Source: Actinomyces johnsonii (GTDB lineage Bacteria > Actinomycetota > Actinomycetes > Actinomycetales > Actinomycetaceae). From it: a stretch of DNA of 64,000 nt. Below, piece after piece: positions 1-9,383 of this stretch; position 1 is the first letter of the stretch, and each line of letters opens with the position of its first letter. The translations under genes and the position numbers were made by a program. The notes below the pieces were generated by a model. It worked only from the letters and a program-made list of their open reading frames with translations, had not been told where the DNA came from and searched no databases. The stretch is taken from assembly GCF_006546835.1 (NCBI RefSeq), contig NZ_VICB01000010.1, positions 151,396 through 215,395 of the forward strand. Direction: 5' to 3'.

Positions 1-1
1 C

Positions 2-511
2 GACGACCTGGTACCCGGGGCGACCGTCATCGAGACCCACCAGATCGACATCGATGCCCCGGCAACGGCGGTATGGCCATGGCTGGTGCAGCTGGGCTAC
101 GAGCGCGGCGGTTTCTACAGCTTCGATCTGCTTGAGCGTTTGGCGGGCGTGGGTATTACCAATACCTGGCGCATCGAGTCGCAGTGGCAGGACCTCGCCG
201 TCGGCGACCGGGTGCGTCTGGCCGCCGACGCCGCCCTGACCGTCGCGCGTCTGGAGCCCGGGCACTGCCTTGTCCTGTCCTCCGACGGCGGCGTCGCGCC
301 GCCCGGGGCGGGCATGGACTTCGACTTCTCATGGGCCTTCGTGCTCGACGAGCTCGACGATCACGGCTCCGGTCATTGCCGCTTGCGGATCCGGGAGCGC
401 TACCTGCCCCGCCGGGGCACGACGACGGCGGTGGTGTGGGCGATGCGCCCTGTCGCCAGGTTCATGACCCGGGGAATGATGTGGGGCCTGCGCAGGCGCG
501 CCCAGGCATGA
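2..511 (+). CDS. SRPBCC-like protein, 5' end cut by window
   Basis: The frame is open from the first bases of the window, so the N-terminus is missing; the visible part is about 169 residues. It begins with a beta-strand like ETHQIDIDAPATAVWPWL followed by a GYERGGFYSFD stretch, which resembles the start of the helix-grip fold in SRPBCC/polyketide-cyclase-like proteins that bind hydrophobic ligands. The C-terminus is basic (MMWGLRRRAQA). No catalytic residues can be named and the ligand is unknown. It ends 178 bp before clpC on the same strand and is probably a separate unit. The family assignment rests on the N-terminal pattern only. Confidence 0.55.
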   Translation, partial: DDLVPGATVIETHQIDIDAPATAVWPWLVQLGYERGGFYSFDLLERLAGVGITNTWRIESQWQDLAVGDRVRLAADAALTVARLEPGHCLVLSSDGGVAPPGAGMDFDFSWAFVLDELDDHGSGHCRLRIRERYLPRRGTTTAVVWAMRPVARFMTRGMMWGLRRRAQA

Positions 512-689
512 GCGGACCCGGCTCAAGCCTGACTCACGCCTACCGCGAACAGGGGCATGGGCAAGGCATCCGGCTGGTTAGCCTTGTCAGCACGTGCTCC
601 CAGTGCCGTCTCTCCACGGCGCTGCGACATCCCTCGCCACCACCGGACGAGCGGTACCGCACCGAGCACGTGCCGAGGAGGAACTACTG

Positions 690-3290
690 ATGTTTGAACG
701 CTTTACCGACCGCGCCCGCCGCGTCGTCGTGCTCGCGCAGGACGAGGCGCGGGCCCTGAACCACAACTACATCGGCACCGAGCACCTCCTTCTCGGCCTC
801 ATTCACGAGGGCGAGGGAGTTGCCGCCAAGGCGCTGGAGTCCATGGACATCTCCCTGGACGCCGTGCGCTCCCAGGTCATCGAGATCATCGGCGAGGGGC
901 AGTCCGCTCCCACTGGCCACATCCCCTTCACGCCGCGCGGCAAGAAGGTCTTCGAACTCTCTATGCGCGAGGCCCTCCAGCTCGGCCACAACTACATCGG
1001 CACCGAGCACCTGCTGCTCGGCCTGCTGCGCGAGGGTGAGGGCGTGGCCGCCCAGGTCCTGACCAACCTCGGGGGCGACCTTTCCAGCGTGCGCCAGACC
1101 GTCATGCAGATGCTCTCGGGCTATGAGGGCAAGGAGACGGTCAACGCCGGCGGCCCCTCCAAGGAGGGCACCCCCTCGGGCAGCGCCATCCTGGATCAGT
1201 TCGGGCGCAACCTCACCGCCGCCGCCCGCGAGGGCAAGCTGGACCCGGTTATCGGCCGCAAGAAGGAGATGGAGAGGGTCATGCAGGTCCTCTCCCGGCG
1301 CACCAAGAACAACCCCGTCCTCATCGGGGAGCCTGGCGTGGGCAAGACCGCCGTCGTCGAGGGCCTGAGCCAGGCCATCGTCCACGGCGACGTTCCCGAG
1401 ACCCTGCGCGACAAGCAGCTCTACTCCCTGGACATGGGCTCGCTCGTGGCCGGCTCGCGCTACCGCGGCGACTTCGAGGAGCGCCTCAAGAAGGTCCTCA
1501 AGGAGGTGCGCACCCGTGGCGACATCGTCCTGTTCATCGACGAGATCCACACGCTCGTCGGTGCCGGCGCCGCCGAGGGGGCCGTCGACGCCGCCTCCAT
1601 CCTCAAGCCCATGCTGGCCCGCGGCGAGCTCCAGACCATCGGGGCCACCACCCTGGACGAGTACCGCAAGATCGAGAAGGACGCCGCCCTGGAGCGCCGC
1701 TTCCAGCCGGTGACCGTCGACCAGCCCAGCATCGAGGAGACCATCGGGATCCTCACCGGCCTGCGCGACCGCTACGAGGCCTTCCACCGCATCGTCATCA
1801 CCGACGAGGCCATCGAGGCCGCCGCCAAGCTCGCCGACCGCTACATCAACGACCGCTTCCTGCCGGACAAGGCCATCGACCTGGTCGACGAGGCCGGCGC
1901 CCGCCTGCGCATCCGCCGCATGACCGCCCCGCCCGAGCTGCGCGAGATCGACGAGAAGATCGCCGAGGTCAAGCGGGAGAAGGAGTCCGCGATCGACGAC
2001 CAGGACTTCGAGCGCGCTGCCTCCCTGCGCGACGACGAACGTCGCCTGGGCGACGAGCGCGCCGCCAAGGAGAAGGCCTGGAAGTCCGGCGACCTGGACC
2101 AGGTCGCCGAGGTCGACGAGGCCCTCATCGCCGAGGTTCTGGCCATGTCCACCGGTATCCCGGTGGTCAAGCTGACCGAGGCCGAGTCCGCCAAGCTCCT
2201 CAACATGGAGTCCGAGCTCCACAAGCGCATCATCGGCCAGAACAAGGCCATCGAGGCGCTGTCGAAGTCGATCCGCCGCACCCGTGCCGGCCTGAAGGAC
2301 CCCAAGCGCCCCGGCGGCTCCTTCATCTTCGCCGGCCCCACCGGCGTCGGGAAGACCGAGCTGGCCAAGGCCCTGGCGGAGTTCCTGTTCGACGACGAGG
2401 ACGCCCTCATCCAGCTCGACATGTCCGAGTTCGCCGAGAAGCACACGGTCTCGCGCCTCTTCGGAGCCCCTCCCGGCTACGTCGGCTACGACGAGGGCGG
2501 CCAGCTCACCGAGAAGGTGCGCCGCCGGCCCTTCTCCGTGGTTCTGTTCGACGAGGTCGAGAAGGCCCACCCGGACATCTTCAACTCGCTGCTGCAGATC
2601 CTGGAGGACGGGCACCTCTCCGACGCCCAGGGCCGCGTGGTGGACTTCAAGAACACCGTCATCATCATGACCACCAACCTCGGCTCCAAGGACATCGGCA
2701 AGTCGGTGGCCACCGGCTTCCAGTCCACCGAGTCCGGCGCCATGGACTACGAGGAGATGAAGTCTCACGTCAACCGCGAGCTCAAGCAGCAGTTCCGGCC
2801 CGAGTTCCTCAACCGCGTCGACGATCTCATCGTCTTCCCGCAGCTGACCAAGGAGGAGGTGCGTCAGATCGTCGACCTCATGATCGCGCGCCTCGACAAG
2901 CGCCTGGCCGAACAGCAGATGACCATAGAGCTGACCGACGCCGCCAAGGAGCTCCTGGCCGAGCGCGGCTTCGATCCGGTCCTCGGCGCCCGCCCGCTGC
3001 GCCGCGCCATCCAGCGCGACATCGAGGACGCCCTGAGCGAGAAGATCCTCTTCGGGGAGATCGAGCGGGGCCAGAAGGTCATCGTCGACGCCGAGGGCGA
3101 GTCCATCCTGGGCGAGTTCATCTTCCGCGGCGAACCCTGGGAGCAGGGCGAGGCCGAAGTCGCCGCGCTGCGAGAGGCCGAGGAGGCCGCGGCCGGCGGC
3201 GGGGGAAGGGGCTCCGGCCCGCTGCGCATCCCCTCGGCGCCGATCAGCCGCGACGGCGGAGCCTCGCCGGCCGCCGAGCCCGGTCGCTGA
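690..3290 (+). CDS. clpC: ATP-dependent Clp protease ATP-binding subunit ClpC
   Basis: An 866-residue HSP100 unfoldase that feeds substrates to ClpP. The start is ATG at 690 behind the ribosome-binding site GAGGAGGAAC; an in-frame start further upstream has no such site. Two Clp-N repeats are visible (both contain [13 protein letters not shown], near residues 25 and 100). AAA domain 1 has Walker A GEPGVGKT near residue 214 and [14 protein letters not shown] middle UVR-type coiled region follows ([17 protein letters not shown]), which separates ClpC from ClpA. AAA domain 2 has [19 protein letters not shown]. The C-terminal tail is Gly/Ser-rich. The length is normal for actinobacterial ClpC, an essential protein. 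A strong hairpin follows the stop, so it is probably monocistronic. Confidence 0.97.
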   Translation: MFERFTDRARRVVVLAQDEARALNHNYIGTEHLLLGLIHEGEGVAAKALESMDISLDAVRSQVIEIIGEGQSAPTGHIPFTPRGKKVFELSMREALQLGHNYIGTEHLLLGLLREGEGVAAQVLTNLGGDLSSVRQTVMQMLSGYEGKETVNAGGPSKEGTPSGSAILDQFGRNLTAAAREGKLDPVIGRKKEMERVMQVLSRRTKNNPVLIGEPGVGKTAVVEGLSQAIVHGDVPETLRDKQLYSLDMGSLVAGSRYRGDFEERLKKVLKEVRTRGDIVLFIDEIHTLVGAGAAEGAVDAASILKPMLARGELQTIGATTLDEYRKIEKDAALERRFQPVTVDQPSIEETIGILTGLRDRYEAFHRIVITDEAIEAAAKLADRYINDRFLPDKAIDLVDEAGARLRIRRMTAPPELREIDEKIAEVKREKESAIDDQDFERAASLRDDERRLGDERAAKEKAWKSGDLDQVAEVDEALIAEVLAMSTGIPVVKLTEAESAKLLNMESELHKRIIGQNKAIEALSKSIRRTRAGLKDPKRPGGSFIFAGPTGVGKTELAKALAEFLFDDEDALIQLDMSEFAEKHTVSRLFGAPPGYVGYDEGGQLTEKVRRRPFSVVLFDEVEKAHPDIFNSLLQILEDGHLSDAQGRVVDFKNTVIIMTTNLGSKDIGKSVATGFQSTESGAMDYEEMKSHVNRELKQQFRPEFLNRVDDLIVFPQLTKEEVRQIVDLMIARLDKRLAEQQMTIELTDAAKELLAERGFDPVLGARPLRRAIQRDIEDALSEKILFGEIERGQKVIVDAEGESILGEFIFRGEPWEQGEAEVAALREAEEAAAGGGGRGSGPLRIPSAPISRDGGASPAAEPGR

Positions 3291-3341
3291 ACCGGTGCAC
3301 TGACAGGGCACCGAGAGGGCCGGGCCCTCTTGCGAACCCGA

Positions 3342-3382
3342 CACGATGGGCCGCAACCCCGACGGGGTTGCGGCCCATCGTG
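3342..3382 (+). terminator. Hairpin terminator after clpC
   Basis: Perfect 19-bp arms (3342-3360 and 3364-3382) enclose a 3-nt loop GAC. A smaller hairpin, AGAGGGC/GCCCTCT, precedes it near 3315-3330. There is only a weak T-run afterwards, as is common for GC-rich actinobacterial terminators. It lies 50 bp after the clpC stop. Confidence 0.75.
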
Positions 3383-3900
3383 CCGAGTCTTGTCCGCTCG
3401 TCGTCTGCGGCACCCTCGATGTCTCGGTTTGATATCAGCCACAGTCGGGCCGGGCGCCAGGGAATTGTTCCGCAACCCCATTTCTTCAGGTGACGTCCGT
3501 CTCGATGTGCCCTCGACCTTCGCGAATGGCGTTGAAGGTTCGCTCATATTTACGGGATGAGGCCCTGATGGCGCGATGAAGCGAACAGGGTGAATGTTTA
3601 ATAAAGCCTGAGTGCGCCAAGAGAACGGACTGAGAGTTTGGCCTGACCGTCACCTGTTCGTCATCTGACCGATACAGTGGAGTGGCGCTCCGACGGAAGT
3701 CGTCCCTGGGACTTGGCCGGTCGGTGTCGTGGCCCCGCACCGTGCGGGGCCGTTAGTCAACCGCTTCTGCCCGTACTCGTCCGTAATGTCCGTACCTGCC
3801 CGCCCTCATTCAGGCTGCCGTTGTTCTCCTCACCCGCGCAACTGAATACTCGGCTCGGATCGCCCGTGCGTGCTCGCGCATCATTGGTGCCACTACTCCC
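3383..3900. other. Intergenic region upstream of the Pel-like cluster
   Basis: About 520 bp without a credible gene. It is less GC-rich than its surroundings (for example GAATGTTTAATAAAGCCTG near 3592) and probably carries the promoter of the downstream exopolysaccharide genes. The short open frames here are not conserved-looking and lack ribosome-binding sites. Confidence 0.4.
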
Positions 3901-5349
3901 ATGACACAACTCAGATACGAACCGCGACATTTTCATCAGCACCGTTTCCCACGCTTGCGGACCGCCAACTCTGCTGCGGCCCTGAGCGTCGTCGGTGTTG
4001 TGACAGCGTTGCTGGCCTGGGTCGCCTGGCCGGTGGAGGCGACGATCAGCGTTCTGGCCGTTACCATCCTCATCGGTCTGGGGCTTATCACGGCGCCCCC
4101 CACCAGGGCGCTCAAACGCGGAGGGATCGCCCCCGGGGCCCGCTGGCACTGGGCGGCGGCGATGCTCCTGGGGATGTCCCCGGCGATCCTGCTGGGCCTG
4201 AGCTTCCCGTTCGTGTCCCAGAAGATGGCTGCTAACACGATCGACGGCACTGGCCTGCCGGTCATCGTCCTGAGCGTGTCGGTGGCGGTTCCCTGGCTCA
4301 GTCAGATCATCGGCACCCCCGTCTACCGTCTCCTGGGCGACTCGCTCGGGCGCGGACCGCGGGCGGTCCTGGAGCGCTACTGCTCCATCTGGCCCGCTCT
4401 ATTCCTGTGGGCGCTCGTCCCCACGGCGCTGGAGATCCTTGTCGTGGCGGCCGTGACCGGCTGGAACCTGCACGTCATGGGGGTGCACACAATGCTCCTC
4501 CTCCTGCACGTCGTCTTCGTCCAGTCGCTCATCGTCGCCGACGTCTCAGGCCGGCGCCGGCTGTGGTCGGTGGGATGGCTCTTCTACGCCGTCGCCCTCA
4601 TCGCCGAGCCCACCTGGTGGTACCTGCCCCCGCTGCTGGGCGCACTCAGCCAGATCCTGTCCATGGGGCGATCGCTGGGCAAGATCCTGCGCCCCCGCGG
4701 GGTCTCCACCGGCATCCTCATGCAGGACATGCTCCGGGGTGCGATCCTGGGAGGAGTGCTGTGGTCGGACAAGTTCTTCCTCTTCCTGGGCGCCGGTCGC
4801 GACTTCGACGTGGCGCTGGTCTACCTGTGTCTCCAGCCCGCAGTCGTCGCCTACTGCTACTACTTCGCGGTCACCGCGCCCCGGGTCAACACCGAGATCG
4901 CCCTGTTCCAGACGGTTCTCAAGCGCGAGGGCATGACCAGCCTGCGCGACCGTGGACGCACCCTGCGGCGGCTGCTGGACGCCAGCCTCATCCGCGCCTG
5001 CGTCGTGGGGGCCGCGGGCGTCATCGTCGTCGTCTGCTCCATGGCGCTCATCGCTCCGGAGCAGGTGCTCCTGGTCCTCGAGGTGTGCCTCTCCTCGACC
5101 CTGTTCACGGTGCTGACGCTCCTGAGCTACGAGATCGACCACATCGGCGACTCGACCTCCGCTCTGCTCCTGTCCGGCATCCACGTGGCCGTCGCCGCGG
5201 CACTGCTGCTGCGGGTGGCGAGTGCCAGCGCCTACCTGCCGCTGGCCGGAGTCGACTTGGCTCTGTGCGCGCTGGGCCTGCTGCTCTACCGCAAACGGTG
5301 GGCTGCACCGGAGTACTCCTTCTTCTGGGGAAAGGCCATGTCCTGGTGA
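3901..5349 (+). CDS. PelG-like exopolysaccharide membrane transporter
   Basis: A 482-residue polytopic inner-membrane protein with about a dozen hydrophobic segments from residue 24 to 470. Length, topology and position directly before a PelF-like glycosyltransferase match PelG, the MOP-superfamily membrane protein of the Pel polysaccharide machinery. PelG is thought to work with PelD/PelE and PelF in polymer export; no PelD or PelE is seen here. Motifs such as SQILSMGRSLGKILRPRG and LWSDKFFLFLGAGRDFD fall in cytoplasmic or loop segments. The ATG at 3901 has no strong ribosome-binding site, so the start is uncertain. The stop overlaps the next start (GTGA). Function is inferred from context; another MOP-family flippase is possible. 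Confidence 0.7.
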   Translation: MTQLRYEPRHFHQHRFPRLRTANSAAALSVVGVVTALLAWVAWPVEATISVLAVTILIGLGLITAPPTRALKRGGIAPGARWHWAAAMLLGMSPAILLGLSFPFVSQKMAANTIDGTGLPVIVLSVSVAVPWLSQIIGTPVYRLLGDSLGRGPRAVLERYCSIWPALFLWALVPTALEILVVAAVTGWNLHVMGVHTMLLLLHVVFVQSLIVADVSGRRRLWSVGWLFYAVALIAEPTWWYLPPLLGALSQILSMGRSLGKILRPRGVSTGILMQDMLRGAILGGVLWSDKFFLFLGAGRDFDVALVYLCLQPAVVAYCYYFAVTAPRVNTEIALFQTVLKREGMTSLRDRGRTLRRLLDASLIRACVVGAAGVIVVVCSMALIAPEQVLLVLEVCLSSTLFTVLTLLSYEIDHIGDSTSALLLSGIHVAVAAALLLRVASASAYLPLAGVDLALCALGLLLYRKRWAAPEYSFFWGKAMSW

Positions 5350-8075
5350 GCTCGTCTTCCTTCCGCGCCCGACTGGAGAGTCTTCCGCTGTACTACTCGG
5401 CCCCCGCCGGCGGCTATGCCCCGATGCCCAGCCCCGACGACGCCCCCGGCATCGGCGACCGGGGCCAGGACACGGGTCCCACGGTCAAGGTCGGCCCCGA
5501 TGGCTACGGCGTCGTTGTCACCACGGGTGGGGCCGGCGCACTGAGCGGTCCCGCCGGCTCTCGCAGCACTTCCGGTGTCCGCAGCGCTCCCAGCGCCTCC
5601 GCCGCTGCCGGCGTCCCCAGCGCCTCGGCCGAGGCCGAGAGGCCCGGCGACCACCGAACCCGCCGCGGCCAGCACCGGGCGGATCCTCCCAGTACGACGC
5701 CGCCTGCCAGCGCGCCGAGCACGGACGGCGCTGTGACCTCCGAGCCCGGCGGGCGTGCGGAGTCTCCCACCACCCAGTCCGTGAGCGAGTCCGCCTCCAC
5801 CCCGGATATATCCGCGGCGCCGATCTACGGCGTCGTCCAGGCCCCTGCCCCGGCCGGCTACGGCGTGGTCCAGCCGCGCCCACGGCGCCCTCAGCCGGCC
5901 GAGCCCTCCGGGGACGCCGAGATTCTGGACTCCCCGATCTTCGGAACCATGCGAATCGCCGCCCCGGAGCGAACCGCATCCCCGGAGCACGCTGCCACAC
6001 CGGATATCCCGGCCGCGCCGTCCGCCCCCGCTGAGTCTCCGGCACCTGCCGAGCCCCCGGCACCCGCCGAGTCTCCAGCCCCCGCTGAGTCTCCAGCCCT
6101 CGTCGAGTCTCCGGCCCCCATCGAGCCCCCGGCCCCCGCCGAGCCCTCTACTGAGACGACTTATGGGATTATCCCGCCGTCGCCCGCCGCGGCGGCGACC
6201 TTCCAGGAGACGGTACTGACTCCGCAGGAGCAAGCCGTCCCCGCCGCCGGCGCAACCGATCCCGGTGGGCTCGACGGCGCCGGGGACGCAGCCGCGCAGG
6301 CGCCCATCGCCTGGGAGTCCGTGTCATCGGCCGCCTCCGAGGCCGCCGCGCTGCCCCTGTCCCAGCAGACCGCCGAGCCGGGGCCCAACACCGAGGAGGC
6401 TCCCGCAGGCAGCGCCGAGATCGCCCTGCCCCCCGAGGAGCCCGAGCCGGAACCCGACACCGACGTCCTGCCCGACGGCGTTCCCGAGGACGGCGTCTAC
6501 GTTGACGTCGACGTCGCCATCGTCATGGAATCCACCTACCCCTACCTCAAGGGAGGGGTCTCCGCAGTGGTCCACGACATCATCACCGGCAACCCCGAAC
6601 TCACCTTCGGGATCATCCACATCACCTGGGACTCCAACTCACCGCGCAAGGACCTCTACGGCATGCCGGACAACGTCGCCTGGGTCAGGGTCCTCTACCT
6701 GTCCATGGAGGAGCACCAGGAGGACTTCCTGCGCGCCCGCCCGCGCGACCTGCGCATGAATCGCCGCCAGCGCCGCGAGCTGTCCCGCCGCATCCTGGGC
6801 GCCATGCTCTCCCTGGCCCAGAAGGGCCGCACCGAGCCGCTGTGGGACCTCATCAGCGAGGGCCTGAGTGCCTCACGGCGCTACCCAATCTGGGCGATCC
6901 TGGGCACGCGCGAGTTCATGGAGGCCTACCACGACATGATGCCCGACCTGGGCATGTCGATGACCGACATCTTCTGGTGCCTGCGCGACTTCTTTTCCCT
7001 GGCCTACGCGGTCCTGGCCGAGCCGGTCCCGCGCGCCCAGGTCTACCACGCCCACACCACCGGCTACGCCATGCTCCTGGGGGTCAACGCCGCCCGCGAG
7101 CACGGCACCCGGGTGCTGCTGACCGAGCACAACCTCTACGTGCGCGACACCGTCAACACCCTCCTGGAGCGCAGGCTGGACCTCAACATCAAGCTCACCG
7201 ACTACCGCACCTTCGACGTCACCGGTCGCGAGCGCATGTGGATGGCCTGGTGGCTGGAGATGGGGCGCCTGTGCTACCCCTACGCCTACGCCTCCACCTA
7301 CCTCTACCCGCGGGCCATCACCGAGGCCAACGAGCTCGGCGGCGACTCCGGGCGGGCCATCGTCATCCCCAACGGCATCGTCACCAAGGAGTTCGACGCC
7401 TCCTACGCCGCCCGCCTGGCCGCCATCGAGGAGATCAAGAAGGAGGGCGCGGACAAGCACCTGTGGAAGCTCGTCTACATCGCCCGCGTCGTGCCCATCA
7501 AGGGGCTGCTGGACATGATCGACTCGGTGCGCCTCATGGTGGACCGGGGCCTGAACATCCACCTGGACGTGTGTGGGCCCACCGAGCACATGCCCTCCTA
7601 CTTCGAGCAGTGCCTCACCCGCATCGTCGAGCAGGGCCTGGAGAGCGTCATCACCATCCGCGGGACCGTCAAGGTCCGCGAGCTCCTGCCTGAGTTCGAC
7701 CTGTTCGTCCTGCCCAGCTACAACGAGGGCCTGCCGGTCGTCTCCCTGGAGACCATGGGGGCCGGCATCCCCACGGTGAGCACCGACGTCGGCGCCGTGC
7801 GCTCCGTCGTCGAGGACTTGATCGTCACCGACGAGGGGGAGACCTGGGACCCCTGCGGCATCATCATCGAGCCCGGTGACCCCGCCGTCATGGCGGACAA
7901 GGTCCAGGAGGTCATCAGCGACGTCGATCTCTACGAGCGCCTGAGCCTCAACGCCCGCGGCCGCGTGGAGGCGGCCTACGACCTGGTCAAGGTCAACGCC
8001 TCCTACAACAAGATCTACCGTCAGGGCGGTGCCGGCGAGCAGACCGGTACCCGCGCCGACCGAGGAGGAGCATGA
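5346..8075 (+). CDS. PelF-like GT4 glycosyltransferase with long disordered N-terminus
   Basis: The start GTG at 5346 overlaps the previous stop as GTGA; the frame is open further upstream, but there it only shadows the PelG-like gene. The product is 909 residues. Residues 1 to about 385 are low complexity, rich in Pro, Ala, Glu and Ser, with repeats of the type ESPAPAEPPAPAESPAP and recurring YGVV/YGII/FGTM patches. The GT-B domain follows, with the PelF-type opening VAIVMESTYPYLKGGVSAVV near residue 387 and the GT4 EX7E motif in YNEGLPVVSLE near residue 791. PelF is the cytosolic enzyme that polymerises the Pel chain from UDP-sugars. The 385-residue extension is absent from typical PelF, which is about 500 residues. 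A GH15-like gene follows with ATGA overlap. Confidence 0.8.
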   Translation: MSSSSFRARLESLPLYYSAPAGGYAPMPSPDDAPGIGDRGQDTGPTVKVGPDGYGVVVTTGGAGALSGPAGSRSTSGVRSAPSASAAAGVPSASAEAERPGDHRTRRGQHRADPPSTTPPASAPSTDGAVTSEPGGRAESPTTQSVSESASTPDISAAPIYGVVQAPAPAGYGVVQPRPRRPQPAEPSGDAEILDSPIFGTMRIAAPERTASPEHAATPDIPAAPSAPAESPAPAEPPAPAESPAPAESPALVESPAPIEPPAPAEPSTETTYGIIPPSPAAAATFQETVLTPQEQAVPAAGATDPGGLDGAGDAAAQAPIAWESVSSAASEAAALPLSQQTAEPGPNTEEAPAGSAEIALPPEEPEPEPDTDVLPDGVPEDGVYVDVDVAIVMESTYPYLKGGVSAVVHDIITGNPELTFGIIHITWDSNSPRKDLYGMPDNVAWVRVLYLSMEEHQEDFLRARPRDLRMNRRQRRELSRRILGAMLSLAQKGRTEPLWDLISEGLSASRRYPIWAILGTREFMEAYHDMMPDLGMSMTDIFWCLRDFFSLAYAVLAEPVPRAQVYHAHTTGYAMLLGVNAAREHGTRVLLTEHNLYVRDTVNTLLERRLDLNIKLTDYRTFDVTGRERMWMAWWLEMGRLCYPYAYASTYLYPRAITEANELGGDSGRAIVIPNGIVTKEFDASYAARLAAIEEIKKEGADKHLWKLVYIARVVPIKGLLDMIDSVRLMVDRGLNIHLDVCGPTEHMPSYFEQCLTRIVEQGLESVITIRGTVKVRELLPEFDLFVLPSYNEGLPVVSLETMGAGIPTVSTDVGAVRSVVEDLIVTDEGETWDPCGIIIEPGDPAVMADKVQEVISDVDLYERLSLNARGRVEAAYDLVKVNASYNKIYRQGGAGEQTGTRADRGGA

Positions 8076-9181
8076 GGAGCAGCACCGGCGGCGTCGGCGC
8101 CTGGATCCGTTACGGAAACCCGCTCGAGCCCGGGGAGCTGGACTTCGCGATCGCCCACTACCGGGCCGCGATCCTCCAGCCCTGGGAGACCGAGGCAGCA
8201 GCCCGCCTCAAGGAGGCGCGACCGGACATGACGGTCCTGGCCTACCGGTGCCTGTCCTCCACGCGGGACTTCGAGCCGGACTCCATGCGCGCCTCCGGGC
8301 TGTCCTACCGCGAGGCCCTCCGCCGCGGTTGGCTCGCCAGGCGTGACAACGGCGACCTGGTCGAGTGGAACACCTACCCCGGCCACTTCCAGGCCCGTGT
8401 GTGGGACCCCGACTACCGCGCCCGCTGGGTGGAGGAGGTCTGCCAGGCCACCGCTGAGACCGCCTTCGACGGCGTCATGGCGGACAACGACGTCTTCGAC
8501 GACTACTACGGCCTGGACCTCCCCCTGGACGGAATCGCCGACACCGCCGCCCTGCGCGCCGAGCTGAACATCTTCGTGGACCAGGCCGGTGCCGGCCTCA
8601 ACGGCGTCGGCAAGATCCTCATCCCCAACGTGGCCGAGGCCCGCCGGGAACCCGGCCGCTGGGAGCGCCACTCGGCCTGGGGTGGTGGCTTCGACGAGTG
8701 CTGGCTGGGCTGGGGGGACCATCACCTCTTCGATGAGGCCACGGCCCTGGCCCAGATTCACGAGCTGCGAGGGCCGGGCCTGTCCATCGTGCGCACGCCC
8801 GACGGCGGGGGCGGCGGCTCCATGTCCGGTGCCCGCACGTCCCCCGGCCTCTACGGGCTGGCGGCCTTCTGGGTCTTCGGGGGAGGGGAGGGCGCCTACA
8901 CGGCCACCGGTCACGACGACTACTCGCGCACTCCCTGGTTCCCCGCCCTCGACGCCGACCTGGGGCGCCCGCTGGGACGGCCCCGGAGGACCTCGGGCGC
9001 CTGGGTGCGCGAGTTCGAGGGCGGAGTGGCCGCCGTCGCGCTCGGCGAGGAGGGAGGCGGCACCGTGCGTCTCCCGGCGGGCCTCAGGTCACCGGGGCCC
9101 ACCGGGGACCCGGACGGTGAGGCGCTGGCTCTGGAGGTGCGCCTCAGCGCGCATCGTGGGATGATCGCTCTGCGTGCCTGA
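8072..9181 (+). CDS. Putative glycosyl hydrolase, GHL15-like
   Basis: A 369-residue protein starting at ATG 8072, overlapping the previous stop (ATGA) and preceded by GGAGGAG. It has the pattern of a hydrolase TIM barrel of the hypothetical glycosyl hydrolase 15 family: RYGNPLEPGELDFAIAHY at the N-terminus, a Trp-rich WNTYPGHFQARVWDPDYRARW segment, and acidic residues in FDGVMADNDVFDDYYG that sit where catalytic acids would be expected. No signal peptide is seen, so it is either cytosolic or exported another way. Tight coupling to the PelF- and PelG-like genes suggests it trims or processes the polysaccharide, a role like that of the hydrolase part of PelA. Substrate unknown. Confidence 0.65.
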   Translation: MRSSTGGVGAWIRYGNPLEPGELDFAIAHYRAAILQPWETEAAARLKEARPDMTVLAYRCLSSTRDFEPDSMRASGLSYREALRRGWLARRDNGDLVEWNTYPGHFQARVWDPDYRARWVEEVCQATAETAFDGVMADNDVFDDYYGLDLPLDGIADTAALRAELNIFVDQAGAGLNGVGKILIPNVAEARREPGRWERHSAWGGGFDECWLGWGDHHLFDEATALAQIHELRGPGLSIVRTPDGGGGGSMSGARTSPGLYGLAAFWVFGGGEGAYTATGHDDYSRTPWFPALDADLGRPLGRPRRTSGAWVREFEGGVAAVALGEEGGGTVRLPAGLRSPGPTGDPDGEALALEVRLSAHRGMIALRA

Positions 9182-9383
9182 GTCATGACCCGGTCCGGCT
9201 CGTGCGAGATCCGATAATGGGACTAAAGACCTGTCAAACGTTAGTCATGTTGGGTGGATCATTGACCTGCTTGACTTCCTGAGATCCCCGCCGTCCCGTA
9301 CAGCGTTCTCTCGGGCAGGAAGCGCGGCGTCCGTCTCGGGCGGCGTCGACAGAGTTCCACAGGGCCCAGGACAAGGATGACCT

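Noticed and set aside
684..3413. 909-codon open frame antisense to clpC
   Set aside because: It mirrors clpC codon structure in a GC-rich genome; the translation is low-complexity Leu/Gly/Ala/Asp with no ribosome-binding site or family pattern.
4407..5345. Upstream extension of the PelF-like frame inside the PelG-like gene
   Set aside because: It only shadows the PelG-like gene; the GTG at 5346 overlapping the stop is the better start.
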